A stretch of 64,000 bases of DNA from Pontibacter oryzae (GCF_003576375.1 NZ_QWGE01000003.1:682001-746000), one strand, 5' to 3'; shown: positions 7,269-16,615, counted from the first letter of the stretch. Notes: generated by a model not told the origin, from the letters alone. Translations and numbers: made by a program.

Positions 7269-8555
7269 ATGAATTACCAAAATAACCTCGCCTTTGCGCA
7301 GGAACAAGACAAGCACGACCCATTACACTATCTGCGCGACCAGTTTTACTTTCCGCAGGTAAACGGCAACGATGCCATTTACTTTTGCGGTAACTCCCTG
7401 GGCTTGCAGCCAAAATCGGCGCAGCGTTTCATAGACCATGAAATGTACAAGTGGGCCAACCTGGCCGTAGAGGCGCACTTTAAAGGCGAGGAGCCCTGGT
7501 ATAACTATCACGAGCTGCTTGGACCCGGTGCGGCCCGCGTGGTAGGCGCCAAGGAGAGCGAAGTGGTGATCATGAACCAGCTGACCGTGAACCTGCACCT
7601 GATGCTGGTGTCGTTTTACAGGCCGGAGGGCAAACGATTTAAGATCATAACCGAAGGCGGCGCTTTTCCATCGGACCAGTATGCCCTGGAGACCCAGACC
7701 AAGTTCCACGGCTACAACCCCGGCGAGGCTATTATTGAGCTGTTCCCGAGAGAGGGCGAGCACACGCTGCGCACCGAAGACATCCTGGCAAGTATAAAAG
7801 AGCACGGCGAGGAGCTGGCCCTGATCATGATGGGTGGCATAAATTACTACACCGGACAGGTGTTTGATATGCAGGCCATTACCAAAGCAGGCCACGAGGC
7901 AGGCGCGCTGGTAGGTTTCGACCTGGCGCATGCCGCCGGTAACATTCCGCTGCACCTGCACGATTGGGACGTGGACTTTGCCGTGTGGTGTACTTATAAA
8001 TACCTGAACTCGGGCCCGGGCGGCACCTCGGGCGTGTATGTGCACGAGCGCTTCGGCAACGATAGCAGCATTCCGCGCTTTGCCGGCTGGTGGGGCCACG
8101 ATGCCCAGGAGCGTTTTAAAATGCAGAAAGGCTTTAAGCCGATGCAGGGCGCACCCGGTTGGCAACTCAGCAATGGCCAGATTCTGACTATGTCGGTGCA
8201 CCGTGCAGCCCTGGAGCTGGTAGACGAGGCCGGCGGCATGCAGGCCCTGCGCGCCAAAAGCGAAAAGCTAACCGGTTACCTGGAGTACCTGATCAACGAC
8301 GTGGAAGTAGGCAAAGATGTGTTGGAAATGATCACGCCAACAGACCCAAGTGCCCGCGGCTGCCAGATATCGCTGCTGGTTAAGCAGAACTCACGCCTGC
8401 TCTTTGATAAGCTGATGGAGGCCGGCATTATTGTGGATTACCGCGAGCCCAACGTAATTCGCGTAGCCCCGACGCCACTTTACAACAGCTTTGAGGAAGT
8501 ATACCGCTTCTCCGAAATCCTGCACGAGTGCCTGGAAGGCACAGTGGGCAGATAG
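7269..8555 (+). CDS. kynU: Kynureninase
   Basis: A 428-residue fold-type I PLP enzyme that cleaves L-kynurenine or 3-hydroxykynurenine to anthranilate or 3-hydroxyanthranilate plus alanine. Diagnostic motifs are CGNSLGLQPKS near the N-terminus, GGAFPSDQYALETQ, FDLAHAAGNIPL (PLP-ring Asp and neighbours), the Schiff-base lysine near residue 244 in WCTYKYLNSGPGG, and GWWGH. With the monooxygenase at 15141 it would feed the dioxygenase at 4183. Start is the ATG at 7269, which follows a short leader containing AAAGTATAAAAC. A strong terminator follows. Assignment is secure. Confidence 0.96.
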   Translation: MNYQNNLAFAQEQDKHDPLHYLRDQFYFPQVNGNDAIYFCGNSLGLQPKSAQRFIDHEMYKWANLAVEAHFKGEEPWYNYHELLGPGAARVVGAKESEVVIMNQLTVNLHLMLVSFYRPEGKRFKIITEGGAFPSDQYALETQTKFHGYNPGEAIIELFPREGEHTLRTEDILASIKEHGEELALIMMGGINYYTGQVFDMQAITKAGHEAGALVGFDLAHAAGNIPLHLHDWDVDFAVWCTYKYLNSGPGGTSGVYVHERFGNDSSIPRFAGWWGHDAQERFKMQKGFKPMQGAPGWQLSNGQILTMSVHRAALELVDEAGGMQALRAKSEKLTGYLEYLINDVEVGKDVLEMITPTDPSARGCQISLLVKQNSRLLFDKLMEAGIIVDYREPNVIRVAPTPLYNSFEEVYRFSEILHECLEGTVGR

Positions 8556-8570
8556 CAAGTATAAACTCAC

Positions 8571-8620
8571 AAAAAACCGAAGCGGCTGGCAAAGTATAAT
8601 GCCAGCCGCTTTTGGTTTTT
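8571..8620 (+). terminator. Terminator after kynU, loop is AAGTATAA
   Basis: The main stem AGCGGCTGGCA (8581-8591) pairs with TGCCAGCCGCT (8600-8610). The outer arms AAAAACC and GGTTTTT add a second stem. The loop is exactly the over-represented word AAGTATA. It lies between the convergent kynU and alcohol dehydrogenase genes and has T-runs on both strands, so it is probably bidirectional. Confidence 0.85.
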
Positions 8621-8635
8621 GAAAAAGTTCTAAAG

Positions 8636-9643
8636 TTACTCCATTGTAAGCACAACCCTGAAACGGGCCTTATTTGTAATCATTTGCTCGTAAGCTTCCT
8701 CTGCTTTCTCAAGGGGGTAAGTTTCTATCATAGGCACAGTCTTGCTTCTGGCGCTAAACTTCAGGGTGTCCTCAGAGTCTTTAGCTGTGCCACTGGGCCA
8801 GCCTGTTATCGATTTCCTGCCCATAATCAGCTGTAAAGGAGTTACTTTTACAGGGTCTACGGTTGCGGCAAGTGCCATTAGCTTTCCATTAATAGCCAGG
8901 CCATCAATCAAAGAGCTAATAGCATCACTATTAGGGGCGGTAGCCATGATAATATCAGCGCCTCCCAGCTTTTGCAGCTCTTCTACCACATTATGGTCTT
9001 GTTCATTCAGAAATACATCCGCGCCAAGCTCCATAGCTAAGTCGTGCTTACTGTTTGTGCCGGAAATGGCAACCGTATAAAAGCCCATTTTTTTAGCATA
9101 CTGCACCGCCAAATGCCCAAGCCCGCCAATACCCTGCACGGCCACTATTCCCCCAGGTCTGACACCCGAGTTGCGCAGCGAGTTAAAAACTGTAATACCC
9201 GCACAAAGCAAAGGGGCAGCTTCGGCAGAGGACAGGTCGTCGGGTATAGAAGCTATTGCTTCTTCTGGTGCTACCATGTACTCGGCATAGCCGCCATCGT
9301 AGGAGATACCGCATACTTTGCCCTTTTCGCAAAGCACAAAATCACCGCGGCGGCACTGTTCACATTCAAAGCAATGGCCCCCGTGCCAACCAACGCCCAC
9401 GCGCTGGTTTACTTCCCACTGCATGACGTTTGCGCCTACTTTCTCAACAATACCAACCACCTCATGACCAGGCACGCGAGGGTAATCAATACCAGGGAAA
9501 GTGCCATCCTTTACCATGGCATCGCTATGGCAAATACCGCAGGCCTGTACCTTGATAAGCACTTCATTGTCTGCCGGTGTAGGAACAGGTTTTTCCACTA
9601 CTTCAAACGGCCCTCCTGGAGATTTTACTTGTACTGCTTTCAT
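8636..9643 (-). CDS. Zinc-dependent alcohol dehydrogenase (MDR family)
   Basis: A 335-residue medium-chain dehydrogenase. The catalytic zinc site is visible in CGICHSD (about residues 36-42) and GHEVVG (about 59-64). The structural zinc cysteines are in CFECEQCRRGDFVLC (about 97-111). The NAD(P) Rossmann motif is GIGGLGHLAVQYAKKMG (about 170-186). The sequence resembles AdhP/YahK-type enzymes that reduce aldehydes or oxidise primary alcohols in the cytoplasm. It is a single gene converging on kynU. The cofactor cannot be settled by eye. Start is the ATG at 9643. Confidence 0.9.
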   Translation of the reverse strand: MKAVQVKSPGGPFEVVEKPVPTPADNEVLIKVQACGICHSDAMVKDGTFPGIDYPRVPGHEVVGIVEKVGANVMQWEVNQRVGVGWHGGHCFECEQCRRGDFVLCEKGKVCGISYDGGYAEYMVAPEEAIASIPDDLSSAEAAPLLCAGITVFNSLRNSGVRPGGIVAVQGIGGLGHLAVQYAKKMGFYTVAISGTNSKHDLAMELGADVFLNEQDHNVVEELQKLGGADIIMATAPNSDAISSLIDGLAINGKLMALAATVDPVKVTPLQLIMGRKSITGWPSGTAKDSEDTLKFSARSKTVPMIETYPLEKAEEAYEQMITNKARFRVVLTME

Positions 9644-9997
9644 AGATAATGCATTATAACGTAAGGTTTCCCAATTTTAACGGCTTCAATACCTTTGGGT
9701 TACTTACGCTGTAGACCATGAGGATGAAAGGGAGCTGCATTGTAAAATAAAAGAGCATATTGCCATAGCGCCACTTTACGACAATACTAAAGGTACGTGC
9801 CGCTTCTTGAAGCTTCGTGCGTACAAATTATTACCTATAATTTAGTGATAATGTGCTTATTTGGTATAGTAAATACCAACGTCATCTTTTGAGTTGCTAG
9901 AGAGTTTGAGGAGTGCTGAGTAGTCTCTGCAATAGATAGTTTAGAGAGGCAGGATATTGTGTTATCTTTCGGCAGTTTATACTTAGGTCTCCTAAAC
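9644..9997. other. Intergenic region with a short dyad
   Basis: This is the shared upstream region of the divergent alcohol dehydrogenase and GNAT genes. A perfect 7-bp dyad TTGGTAT-agtaa-ATACCAA lies at 9861-9879 and could be an operator, though nothing ties it to a regulator. A TAnnTTTG-like word (TACCTTTG, 9690-9697) is present on the plus strand but lies 300 bp from the next start. No gene is seen. Confidence 0.4.
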
Positions 9998-10531
9998 ATG
10001 ACATCTACCCCGTCTTATTCCGCAAGGGCTGCTTTTGCAGCTGAATTTAAGCCGCTCGGTGCGTTAATGGTACAGGCGTATGCACAACTGCCAGATTTCC
10101 CAAAACCCGATGAGCAACCAGCTTATTACCGCATGCTTGCCAACATCGGGGAGTTTGCCCAGAAGCCTGGCGCCGAACTTTTGGTTGCCGTTTCGCCGGA
10201 GGGCAGGCTGGCTGGAGGGGTGGTATACTTCAGCGATATGCAGTATTACGGTTCCGGCGGTACGGCCACGAAAGAGCCAAATGCCTCGGGCTTCAGACTG
10301 CTAGCTGTAGACCCATCCGTTAGAGGGCATGGCATCGGCAAATTACTGGTTGATGCGTGTATCTCCAGGGCTAAAAGCAAGCAACATAAGCAGCTAATTA
10401 TACATACTACCAAAGCCATGCAAGTAGCCTGGCAGCTATATGAGCGCATGGGCTTTAAAAGGGCCGAGGAACTGGATTTTATGCAGGGGCAGCTCCCTGT
10501 GTTTGGCTTCAGGCTAATGCTTGGGGTATAA
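9998..10531 (+). CDS. GNAT-family N-acetyltransferase
   Basis: A protein of about 177 residues with the Acetyltransf_1 fold. The acetyl-CoA binding motif A is clear: LLAVDPSVRGHGIGKLLVDACI, cited as LLAVDPSVRG and HGIGKLLVDACI (RGxGIGxxL type). The C-terminal beta-strand/helix AWQLYERMGFKRAEE is also typical. The frame is open from a GTG at 9959, but the ATG at 9998 (MTSTPSYSA) begins where family homology would be expected and is preferred. Substrate is unknown. It is a monocistronic gene followed by 278 bp without a gene. Confidence 0.85.
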   Translation: MTSTPSYSARAAFAAEFKPLGALMVQAYAQLPDFPKPDEQPAYYRMLANIGEFAQKPGAELLVAVSPEGRLAGGVVYFSDMQYYGSGGTATKEPNASGFRLLAVDPSVRGHGIGKLLVDACISRAKSKQHKQLIIHTTKAMQVAWQLYERMGFKRAEELDFMQGQLPVFGFRLMLGV

Positions 10532-10809
10532 TTGCCAGATAGCCTGTGGGGGAGAATGGCAAAACTGTCTAAGCAATTTAGCTCTGGTCTAAAGCTGATG
10601 TTTCAGAAACCTACTGGCTCGGTTTATTCTTAAGATAAAGCGTAGCTAGCAGAGGGTTAGGACTGTGTTTAGCCTAATTGTCAAAAAACTTATGCACAAT
10701 TAAGCCCCGATGAGCGTAAAACAAATATGCGCTGCTATACTGCCACAACTTAAGCCTGCCAGGTTTTAGCTAATGAGGCCGAAAAGCGTTGAAGGTTTAC
10801 AGATATATA
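10532..10809. other. Intergenic region, no clear feature
   Basis: This gap before the DUF4239 gene holds no convincing hairpin, repeat or exact promoter match. One AGTATA-class word (CTATACTG) is present near 10735. It probably contains the promoter of the next gene. Confidence 0.4.
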
Positions 10810-11574
10810 ATGTATGACGAAAGCAGTTTTTTAATCGTAGGCATTTTATTTACACTGATTTTGGTAGCCATCGAAATCGGCAACCTGTTTGGCAAGCGGT
10901 ACCACAAAAAGACCGGGGAGGATATAAAATCGCAGACAAATGCCATTATGGGTGGCGTTTTTGGCTTGCTTGCCCTGCTGCTCGGTTTCACGTTTAGTAT
11001 AGCCCTTAACCGCTTTGACAGCAGAACAGAGGCGCAGATTGAGGAGGCCAATGCCATAGGCACGGCCCTGCTCCGAACAGCCTTGCTACCCGAGCCATAC
11101 CACATAGAGGGCCATCAGTTGCTGCAACAATACGTGGATGTACGGCTGGAGTTGATTAACGTGGACCTTACAAAAGTAGCAGAGCGAAGACGCCTGCTCC
11201 GGAAAACCGAGAAAATTCAGGATGCCATCTGGGCAACGGCTACCGCTGCCGTAGAAATAGACCCCCGGCCCGTTACTACAGGCATGTTCATTACGGCACT
11301 CAACAAAATGATAGATGCCCAGGAAAAACGCAACACCATACAGGAGCAGCACGTGCCAGAGCCTATTTTCCTACTTTTGTTTATGGTCTTTATAGTGGCA
11401 GGCGCACTGATGGGCTACGCGAAGGGCCTGAGTAAAAACAGATCGCGCATACCTACCACCATCTTCATTGTCCTGATCACGCTGGTCGTTTTTATCATCA
11501 TCGACTTAGACCGGCCAAAGCGAGCCATCATTAAAGTTAGCCAGGCAAGTATGCTGGATCTGAAGAATGAATAA
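10810..11574 (+). CDS. DUF4239 (bestrophin-like) membrane protein
   Basis: A protein of about 254 residues. The hallmark of DUF4239 proteins is visible: a first membrane segment (SSFLIVGILFTLILVAIEIG), then GGVFGLLALLLGFTFSIAL followed by the polar helix NRFDSRTEAQIEEANAIGTA. Two more membrane segments follow at the C-terminus (IFLLLFMVFIVAGALMGYA and TTIFIVLITLVVFIIIDLD). This four-helix layout with a cytoplasmic middle domain resembles bestrophin channels, but no transport function is shown. A TTG at 10789 is in frame; the ATG at 10810 is preferred because the conserved part begins directly after it. Confidence 0.78.
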   Translation: MYDESSFLIVGILFTLILVAIEIGNLFGKRYHKKTGEDIKSQTNAIMGGVFGLLALLLGFTFSIALNRFDSRTEAQIEEANAIGTALLRTALLPEPYHIEGHQLLQQYVDVRLELINVDLTKVAERRRLLRKTEKIQDAIWATATAAVEIDPRPVTTGMFITALNKMIDAQEKRNTIQEQHVPEPIFLLLFMVFIVAGALMGYAKGLSKNRSRIPTTIFIVLITLVVFIIIDLDRPKRAIIKVSQASMLDLKNE

Positions 11575-11637
11575 CAAAGGCTATACTTTAGCGGCTTGCT
11601 AAAATATAGCTTTTAAACTGATGATGAGCGCTGCTAA

Positions 11638-13026
11638 TTATACTTGCACCTTTTCCTCGCGGAACTCTTTCATGCGCTTAAAATAATCGCGCGCGGCACG
11701 CATTACCTTCGGCGAAAGTATGAGCGCCGATACCACCGTAGGGATCGCCATCATGGCATACATCCCGTCGATCAGGGCCAGCACAGCGGTAATGGAAGCA
11801 ACAGCACCAAAGGCTATCGTGAACACATAAAAGTAATTGTAGTAATGCTTATACTTTGCACCAAAGAGAAAGCCGAAGCACTTGGTGCCGTAGTAGGAGT
11901 AGGAAAATAGCGAGGTAAACGCAAAAATCAGTACGCAAACCACCAGCACATAGCTGCCAATGCCACCCGGCAACGAAGACCCGAAGGCCGTGGCCGTCAT
12001 GGTTACGCCATTGCTGTCAGAAGTCTGCCAGGTACCCGTTATGATGATGGCAAGCCCCGTAAGGGTGCATACTATGAGCGTGTCAATAAAAGGGCCGAGC
12101 ATAGCTACCAGGCCTTCGCGGATGGGCTCGTCTGTCTTGGCGGCGCCGTGCATCATGGCTGCCGTACCAATGCCCGCCTCGTTAGAGAAAGCCGCGCGGC
12201 GTGCACCAGCGATAATAATAGCACCCACGGCACCGCCCAGCACAGCCTTAGCCGAGAAAGCGTCTTCCAGGATCAGGGCAAAAGCGGCGGGTATACTTTC
12301 GGCATGCGAGAACATGATGTAAAAAACAGCCGCCATGTAGAGCAAAACCATACTTGGTACCATTTTGCCGGCCACGTGGCCAATACGCTTAATCCCCCCG
12401 AAAATCACCATTGAGGTAATTACAACAAGTATAAGCCCGATGCCCAGGTTCCAGTAAAACGGATTTTCGGTGGCAATGCCGTTGGGTACAAGCACTACCT
12501 CGCGGAGCACCTGCGTAAGCTGGTTGGCCTGGAAAATTGGCAAAGTACCGAACAAACCAGCTATGGCGAAAAAGGCGGCCAGCGGTTTCCATTTACGGCC
12601 CAGGCCTTCCGTGATCACGTACATCGGCCCGCCCTCCAGGTGGCCGTTGGTGTCGCGGCCCCGATACATAATAGCCAGCGAGCAGGTAAAGAACTTGGTG
12701 GCCATGCCCACGAAGGCACTCACCCACATCCAAAACAAAACGCCTGGCCCGCCAGTGGCAATGGCCACGGCCACACCACTGATGTTACCCATGCCCACGG
12801 TGGCAGCCAACGCGCTGGAAAGCGCCTCGAAGTGATTAATGTCGCCGGGGTCGTTGGGGTCGTCGTACTTGCCGCGCAGTACGTTGATGGCGTGGCCCAG
12901 GTAGCGGAAGGGTAGAAAGCCGGAGTATAGCATAAAGTAAAAGCCACCTCCCATCAATAAAATCAGCAAAGGCATGCCCCAGGCCGCGTTGCTAAACTCT
13001 ACCAGTATATTCTCTATAGCGCTCAA
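11638..13026 (-). CDS. Sodium:alanine/glycine symporter (AGCS family)
   Basis: A 462-residue inner-membrane transporter with about ten membrane segments. Typical AGCS motifs are present: ALSSALAATVGMGNISGVAVAI (cited as SSALAATVGMGNISGVA), the GGPGVLFWMWVSAFVGMATKF region, GGPMYVI, and GARRAAFSNEAGIGTAAMMHG (cited as RRAAFSNEAGIGTA). The family imports small neutral amino acids with Na+. The reading frame begins at a TTG at 13026 and no in-frame ATG is nearby upstream; the N-terminus (IENILVEFSNAAWGMPLL) matches family starts, so a TTG start is likely. It stands alone between DUF4239 and the antiporter. Confidence 0.92.
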   Translation of the reverse strand: MSAIENILVEFSNAAWGMPLLILLMGGGFYFMLYSGFLPFRYLGHAINVLRGKYDDPNDPGDINHFEALSSALAATVGMGNISGVAVAIATGGPGVLFWMWVSAFVGMATKFFTCSLAIMYRGRDTNGHLEGGPMYVITEGLGRKWKPLAAFFAIAGLFGTLPIFQANQLTQVLREVVLVPNGIATENPFYWNLGIGLILVVITSMVIFGGIKRIGHVAGKMVPSMVLLYMAAVFYIMFSHAESIPAAFALILEDAFSAKAVLGGAVGAIIIAGARRAAFSNEAGIGTAAMMHGAAKTDEPIREGLVAMLGPFIDTLIVCTLTGLAIIITGTWQTSDSNGVTMTATAFGSSLPGGIGSYVLVVCVLIFAFTSLFSYSYYGTKCFGFLFGAKYKHYYNYFYVFTIAFGAVASITAVLALIDGMYAMMAIPTVVSALILSPKVMRAARDYFKRMKEFREEKVQV

Positions 13027-13164
13027 TTGCTCGTGATTTAGTATTTGCTAAAGTATAAATATAGGCATAAAACCTGAAAACACGTATGTATGCTACACGG
13101 CGGCTAAAGCGCAGGTTTAACCTCGCATTACAATGAGTGGCTGCTCAGGTTTTAACACAACTAT

Positions 13165-14451
13165 ATGTCAACATACATACTTGTAATAACGCTGGTGGGG
13201 TTAGCGGCGCTTGCTATGGCGTGGGTACCCGCCTTGCTCAAACGCACCTTTATTTCATACCCTATCGTGTTTTTGCTGGCTGGCGTGGGTATTTACCTGC
13301 TGCCCGTGGAGCTGCCCATCCCGGACCCAATGTGGCAGGAAGACTATGTGGTGCACCTTACCGAGCTTAGTGTGATAATATCGCTGATGGGCACTGGCCT
13401 GAAGATAAGGCGTAAGGTAAGCTGGCGAAACTGGCAAGTGCCATTGCGGCTGGTGAGTATAACGATGTTGCTCTGTATTGGCGGGTTGGCCTTGCTTGGC
13501 TGGGGTGTGCTGGGCATGAGTGCGGCTGCCGCCATACTGCTTGGTGCTGTGCTTGCTCCCACAGACCCCGTGCTAGCAGAGCAAGTGCAGGTAGGCCCGC
13601 CTCACGAAAAAGAAGAGGATGAAGTGCGTTTCTCGCTGACAGCCGAAGCGGGACTGAATGACGGAATGGCTTTTCCGTTTACATGGCTGGCCGTGGTTAT
13701 TGCCATTGCCGCCGAAGCTACCGACAGTGAATGGCTGAGCGGCTGGCTGCTGCGCGACCTGCTGTACCGTATTGCAGCCGGCATTTTAATTGGCTTTCTG
13801 ATTGGTAGGGGCCTTGCTTACCTGATTTTCAGATTACCCCGCATCTCAAGCTTCCCAAAAGCACAGGAAGGTTTTCTGGCCCTGTCGGCTACGCTGGTAG
13901 TGTATGGCATTACCGAAATGGCGCATGGCTACGGCTTTATTGCCGTATTTGTAGCCGCTATTACGATTAGTAGTTGGGAGCCAGAGCACGAGTACCATAC
14001 CGAAATGCACGATTTTGTAAGCCAAGTAGAGCATATATTAATGGTGATGCTGCTGATGGTGTTTGGTGGTAGCCTGGTTTTTGGCCTATTGGATAATCTT
14101 ACCTGGCAGGGGGCAGCCGTTGGGTTAGTCTTCCTTTTCCTTATTCGGCCGCTGGCGGGGCTGATAGGCATGTTGGGGATATCTATGCCTCTGCAGGAGA
14201 AGCTGGGCATCAGCTTTTTCGGGATTCGGGGCATAGGCTCGTTTTTCTACCTGTCGTTTGCTCTGGATAAGGTTACCTTTGTTGAAGGAGACCAACTGTG
14301 GTCGGTGGTGAGCTTCATTGTGCTGGTGTCTATTGTACTGCATGGCGTTACCGCCTCCCGGTCTATGCGCTACCTCGATTACCAGCGCAAGCGTTATAAT
14401 GGCAACGGAGCGCAAACCACGGCACCGAAAAGCAATACCTTAAGAGCCTAG
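13165..14451 (+). CDS. Cation:proton antiporter (CPA1/NhaP type)
   Basis: A 428-residue membrane protein with about twelve helices and the Na_H_Exchanger fold. Conserved acidic motifs are visible: GAVLAPTDPVLAEQVQVG (the APTDP motif of the unwound helix), LTAEAGLNDGMAFPFTWLA (the ND pair of electroneutral antiporters) and GIRGIGSFFYLSFAL. This indicates exchange of Na+ or K+ for H+ at the inner membrane. It reads in the same direction as alkB (31-bp gap) and the kynurenine monooxygenase gene, forming a possible operon. Start is the ATG at 13165. Confidence 0.9.
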   Translation: MSTYILVITLVGLAALAMAWVPALLKRTFISYPIVFLLAGVGIYLLPVELPIPDPMWQEDYVVHLTELSVIISLMGTGLKIRRKVSWRNWQVPLRLVSITMLLCIGGLALLGWGVLGMSAAAAILLGAVLAPTDPVLAEQVQVGPPHEKEEDEVRFSLTAEAGLNDGMAFPFTWLAVVIAIAAEATDSEWLSGWLLRDLLYRIAAGILIGFLIGRGLAYLIFRLPRISSFPKAQEGFLALSATLVVYGITEMAHGYGFIAVFVAAITISSWEPEHEYHTEMHDFVSQVEHILMVMLLMVFGGSLVFGLLDNLTWQGAAVGLVFLFLIRPLAGLIGMLGISMPLQEKLGISFFGIRGIGSFFYLSFALDKVTFVEGDQLWSVVSFIVLVSIVLHGVTASRSMRYLDYQRKRYNGNGAQTTAPKSNTLRA

Positions 14452-14481
14452 CCCATCACCTCTAAACAAACACAACACCGC

Positions 14482-15072
14482 ATGCACCCAACGCTACAGC
14501 CACTGCCTATGCCTGATGCCGAAGTATACTTTGCCCCAGATTTTATACCTGGCCCGCAGGCCGACACATACTTTATGCAGCTGATGGAGCAGGTAAACTG
14601 GCAGCAGGAAAGTATAAAGCTGTTTGGCAAACTGCAGCCCATGCCCCGGCTAACGGCCTGGTACGGCGATAAAAGTTATACTTACTCGGGCCTGGAGAAC
14701 AAGCCGCAGGCCTGGCTGCCGGTGCTGCAGGAGCTGCGCGAGCAAGTAGAGCAGGCCACCGGGCATACTTATAACAGCGTGCTACTAAACCTTTACCGCA
14801 GCGGCCAGGATAGTATGGGCTGGCATGCGGACAATGAGCAGGCACTGGGGCCGCAGCCACGCATAGCCAGTCTAAGCCTGGGCGGCGAGCGCCGCTTTGC
14901 CTTTAAGCACCGCAACCGGAAAGATGTGGAGCCAGTGCGCTTGCCGCTGCAAAACGGCAGCCTGCTGCTGATGCAAGGGCCAACGCAGCACCACTGGCTG
15001 CATCAAATCCCTAAAACCACGCGCGCCGTACAACCACGCATCAACCTTACCTTCCGGCAGGTGATTAGCTAG
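14482..15072 (+). CDS. alkB: AlkB-family 2-oxoglutarate/Fe(II)-dependent dioxygenase
   Basis: A 196-residue member of the AlkB family, which repairs alkylated DNA or RNA bases by oxidative demethylation. The iron ligands are visible as HxD in GWHADNEQ (about residue 113) and a C-terminal His in QHHWLHQIPK. The 2-oxoglutarate-binding Arg region is RINLTFR at the very end. The substrate-loop motif PRLTAWYGD is also typical of the AlkB/ALKBH2-3-like group. It is preceded by the antiporter and followed 68 bp later by the kmo start. Start is the ATG at 14482. Confidence 0.92.
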   Translation: MHPTLQPLPMPDAEVYFAPDFIPGPQADTYFMQLMEQVNWQQESIKLFGKLQPMPRLTAWYGDKSYTYSGLENKPQAWLPVLQELREQVEQATGHTYNSVLLNLYRSGQDSMGWHADNEQALGPQPRIASLSLGGERRFAFKHRNRKDVEPVRLPLQNGSLLLMQGPTQHHWLHQIPKTTRAVQPRINLTFRQVIS

Positions 15073-15140
15073 GGCTCTTGCCAAAGCGCTCCGGAAACCG
15101 TTACTTTACGCCAACAAGAGGCTTTGGCCCCGGATACACT

Positions 15141-16535
15141 ATGACCGAAAAGAAGAACATCGCCATCATGGGAGCTGGTTTGGTCGGCTCGCTGCTGTCT
15201 TTGTACCTGGCCAAGCGCGGCCACAAGGTAGACCTCTACGAGCGCCGCCCGGACCTGCGCAAAAACGTTATCGACGGTGGCCGTTCGATTAACCTGGCGC
15301 TCAGCGACCGCGGCTGGCGCGCCCTGAAAGGCATCGGTATAGAAGAAGAGGTGCGCAAAGTGTCTATACCCATGTATGGCCGCATGATGCACGACGAGCA
15401 AGGCAAGCTCACTTACCAGCCTTACGGCAAAGAGGGGCAGGCCATTTACTCGGTATCCAGGGGTGGGCTAAACATGGCCCTAATGAACCTCTCGGAGCCA
15501 AACAACGACATTACCTACCACTTTAGCAGGCAGGCAACCGATGTGAACCTGCGCACCAACGAGGTGCAGCTGCGCAACACGGAAACGGGCAGCACCGAAA
15601 CCATACAGCCGGATCTGCTTTTCGGGGCCGATGGGGCTTTCTCGGTGGTGCGCGGCGCCATGCAGAGAACCGAGCGCTTCGATTACCAGCAAAGCTACCT
15701 GGAGTATGGCTACAAAGAGCTCACGATTCCGGCTGCGGCCGGTGGGGGGTGGGCCATCGAGAAAAACGCCCTGCACATTTGGCCGCGCGGCAATTACATG
15801 ATGATTGCCCTGCCCAACCTGGATGGCAGCTTTACCTGCACGCTGTTCTTCCCGTATGAGGGCGAGCGCTCGTTTGCCGCTATCCAGAACGAGCAGGATC
15901 TGCTTGGTTTCTTCAGGGAGGTTTTCCCGGATGCCTTGCCGTTGATGCCTGAACTGGTGCAGGATTACTTTGAGCACCCAGTGGGCTCTTTGGTTACAGT
16001 GAAGTGCTTCCCATGGAGCTACGAGGATAAATCCTTGCTGATCGGGGATGCCAGCCATGCCGTGGTGCCGTTTTACGGGCAAGGTATGAACGCCGGCTTC
16101 GAAGACATCACGGTGCTGGACCAGATGCTCGATAGCTTTGACGGGGAAAACTGGGGACAGCTGTTTGAGGCATTTGAGCGCCGCCGCAAACCCAATGCCG
16201 ACGCCATCGCCGACCTGGCCGTGCTCAACTTCATCGAGATGCGCGACAAAGTGGCCGACCCGCGGTTCCTGCTCCGCAAAAAGATTGAAGGTAAAATATC
16301 AGAGCAGTACCCCGATAAATGGATTCCGCTATACTCCATGGTTACCTTCACCGATTTGCCCTACTCATACGCCCTCGAAACTGGCCGCCAGCAGGACAAG
16401 ATCATGAAGAAGGTGATGAAGCACATCAAAAGTATAGAAGACTACGACAAGCCCGAGGTGCAGAAGCTGCTGGAAAAGCAGCTGGTGACAAAAGAGAAGC
16501 TGAAGAAGTATGACAAAAGCGCTGGCTTAGAGTAA
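15141..16535 (+). CDS. kmo: Kynurenine 3-monooxygenase
   Basis: A protein of about 464 residues, an FAD- and NADPH-dependent aromatic hydroxylase that converts L-kynurenine to 3-hydroxykynurenine. It has the FAD motif IMGAGLVGSLLSLYLAKRGH, the RRPDLRK and GRSINLALSDRGWRAL segments, the GADG motif (LFGADGAFSVVR) and the second FAD motif LLIGDASHAVVPFYGQGMNAGFED (cited as GDASHAVVPFYGQGMNAGF). These are highly specific to KMO. The ATG at 15141 (MTEKKN) puts the dinucleotide fold right at the N-terminus; the frame runs open to 15078 but that extension is unlikely. It is separated from the other kynurenine genes by about 6.5 kb. Confidence 0.95.
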   Translation: MTEKKNIAIMGAGLVGSLLSLYLAKRGHKVDLYERRPDLRKNVIDGGRSINLALSDRGWRALKGIGIEEEVRKVSIPMYGRMMHDEQGKLTYQPYGKEGQAIYSVSRGGLNMALMNLSEPNNDITYHFSRQATDVNLRTNEVQLRNTETGSTETIQPDLLFGADGAFSVVRGAMQRTERFDYQQSYLEYGYKELTIPAAAGGGWAIEKNALHIWPRGNYMMIALPNLDGSFTCTLFFPYEGERSFAAIQNEQDLLGFFREVFPDALPLMPELVQDYFEHPVGSLVTVKCFPWSYEDKSLLIGDASHAVVPFYGQGMNAGFEDITVLDQMLDSFDGENWGQLFEAFERRRKPNADAIADLAVLNFIEMRDKVADPRFLLRKKIEGKISEQYPDKWIPLYSMVTFTDLPYSYALETGRQQDKIMKKVMKHIKSIEDYDKPEVQKLLEKQLVTKEKLKKYDKSAGLE

Positions 16536-16560
16536 AACGTAATTCTAGCGTGCTGCTGAG

Positions 16561-16615
16561 GGCTCACCATCTAAAGAATTCTTATTACAGCTTGCCATGG
16601 AGCTGCTGGTGAGCC
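16561..16615 (+). terminator. Long hairpin after kmo
   Basis: An outer stem GGCTCACCA (16561-16569) pairs with TGGTGAGCC (16607-16615). Inside it CAGCT (16589-16593) pairs with AGCTG (16601-16605). It starts 25 bp after the kmo stop. There is no T-run, so it may be a 3'-end stabiliser or a structured element rather than an intrinsic terminator. The rest of the 314-bp gap (16536-16849) shows no gene. Confidence 0.5.

Noticed and set aside
7323-8201. 292-codon open frame opposite kynU
   Set aside because: Shadow of kynureninase; no start context or family features.
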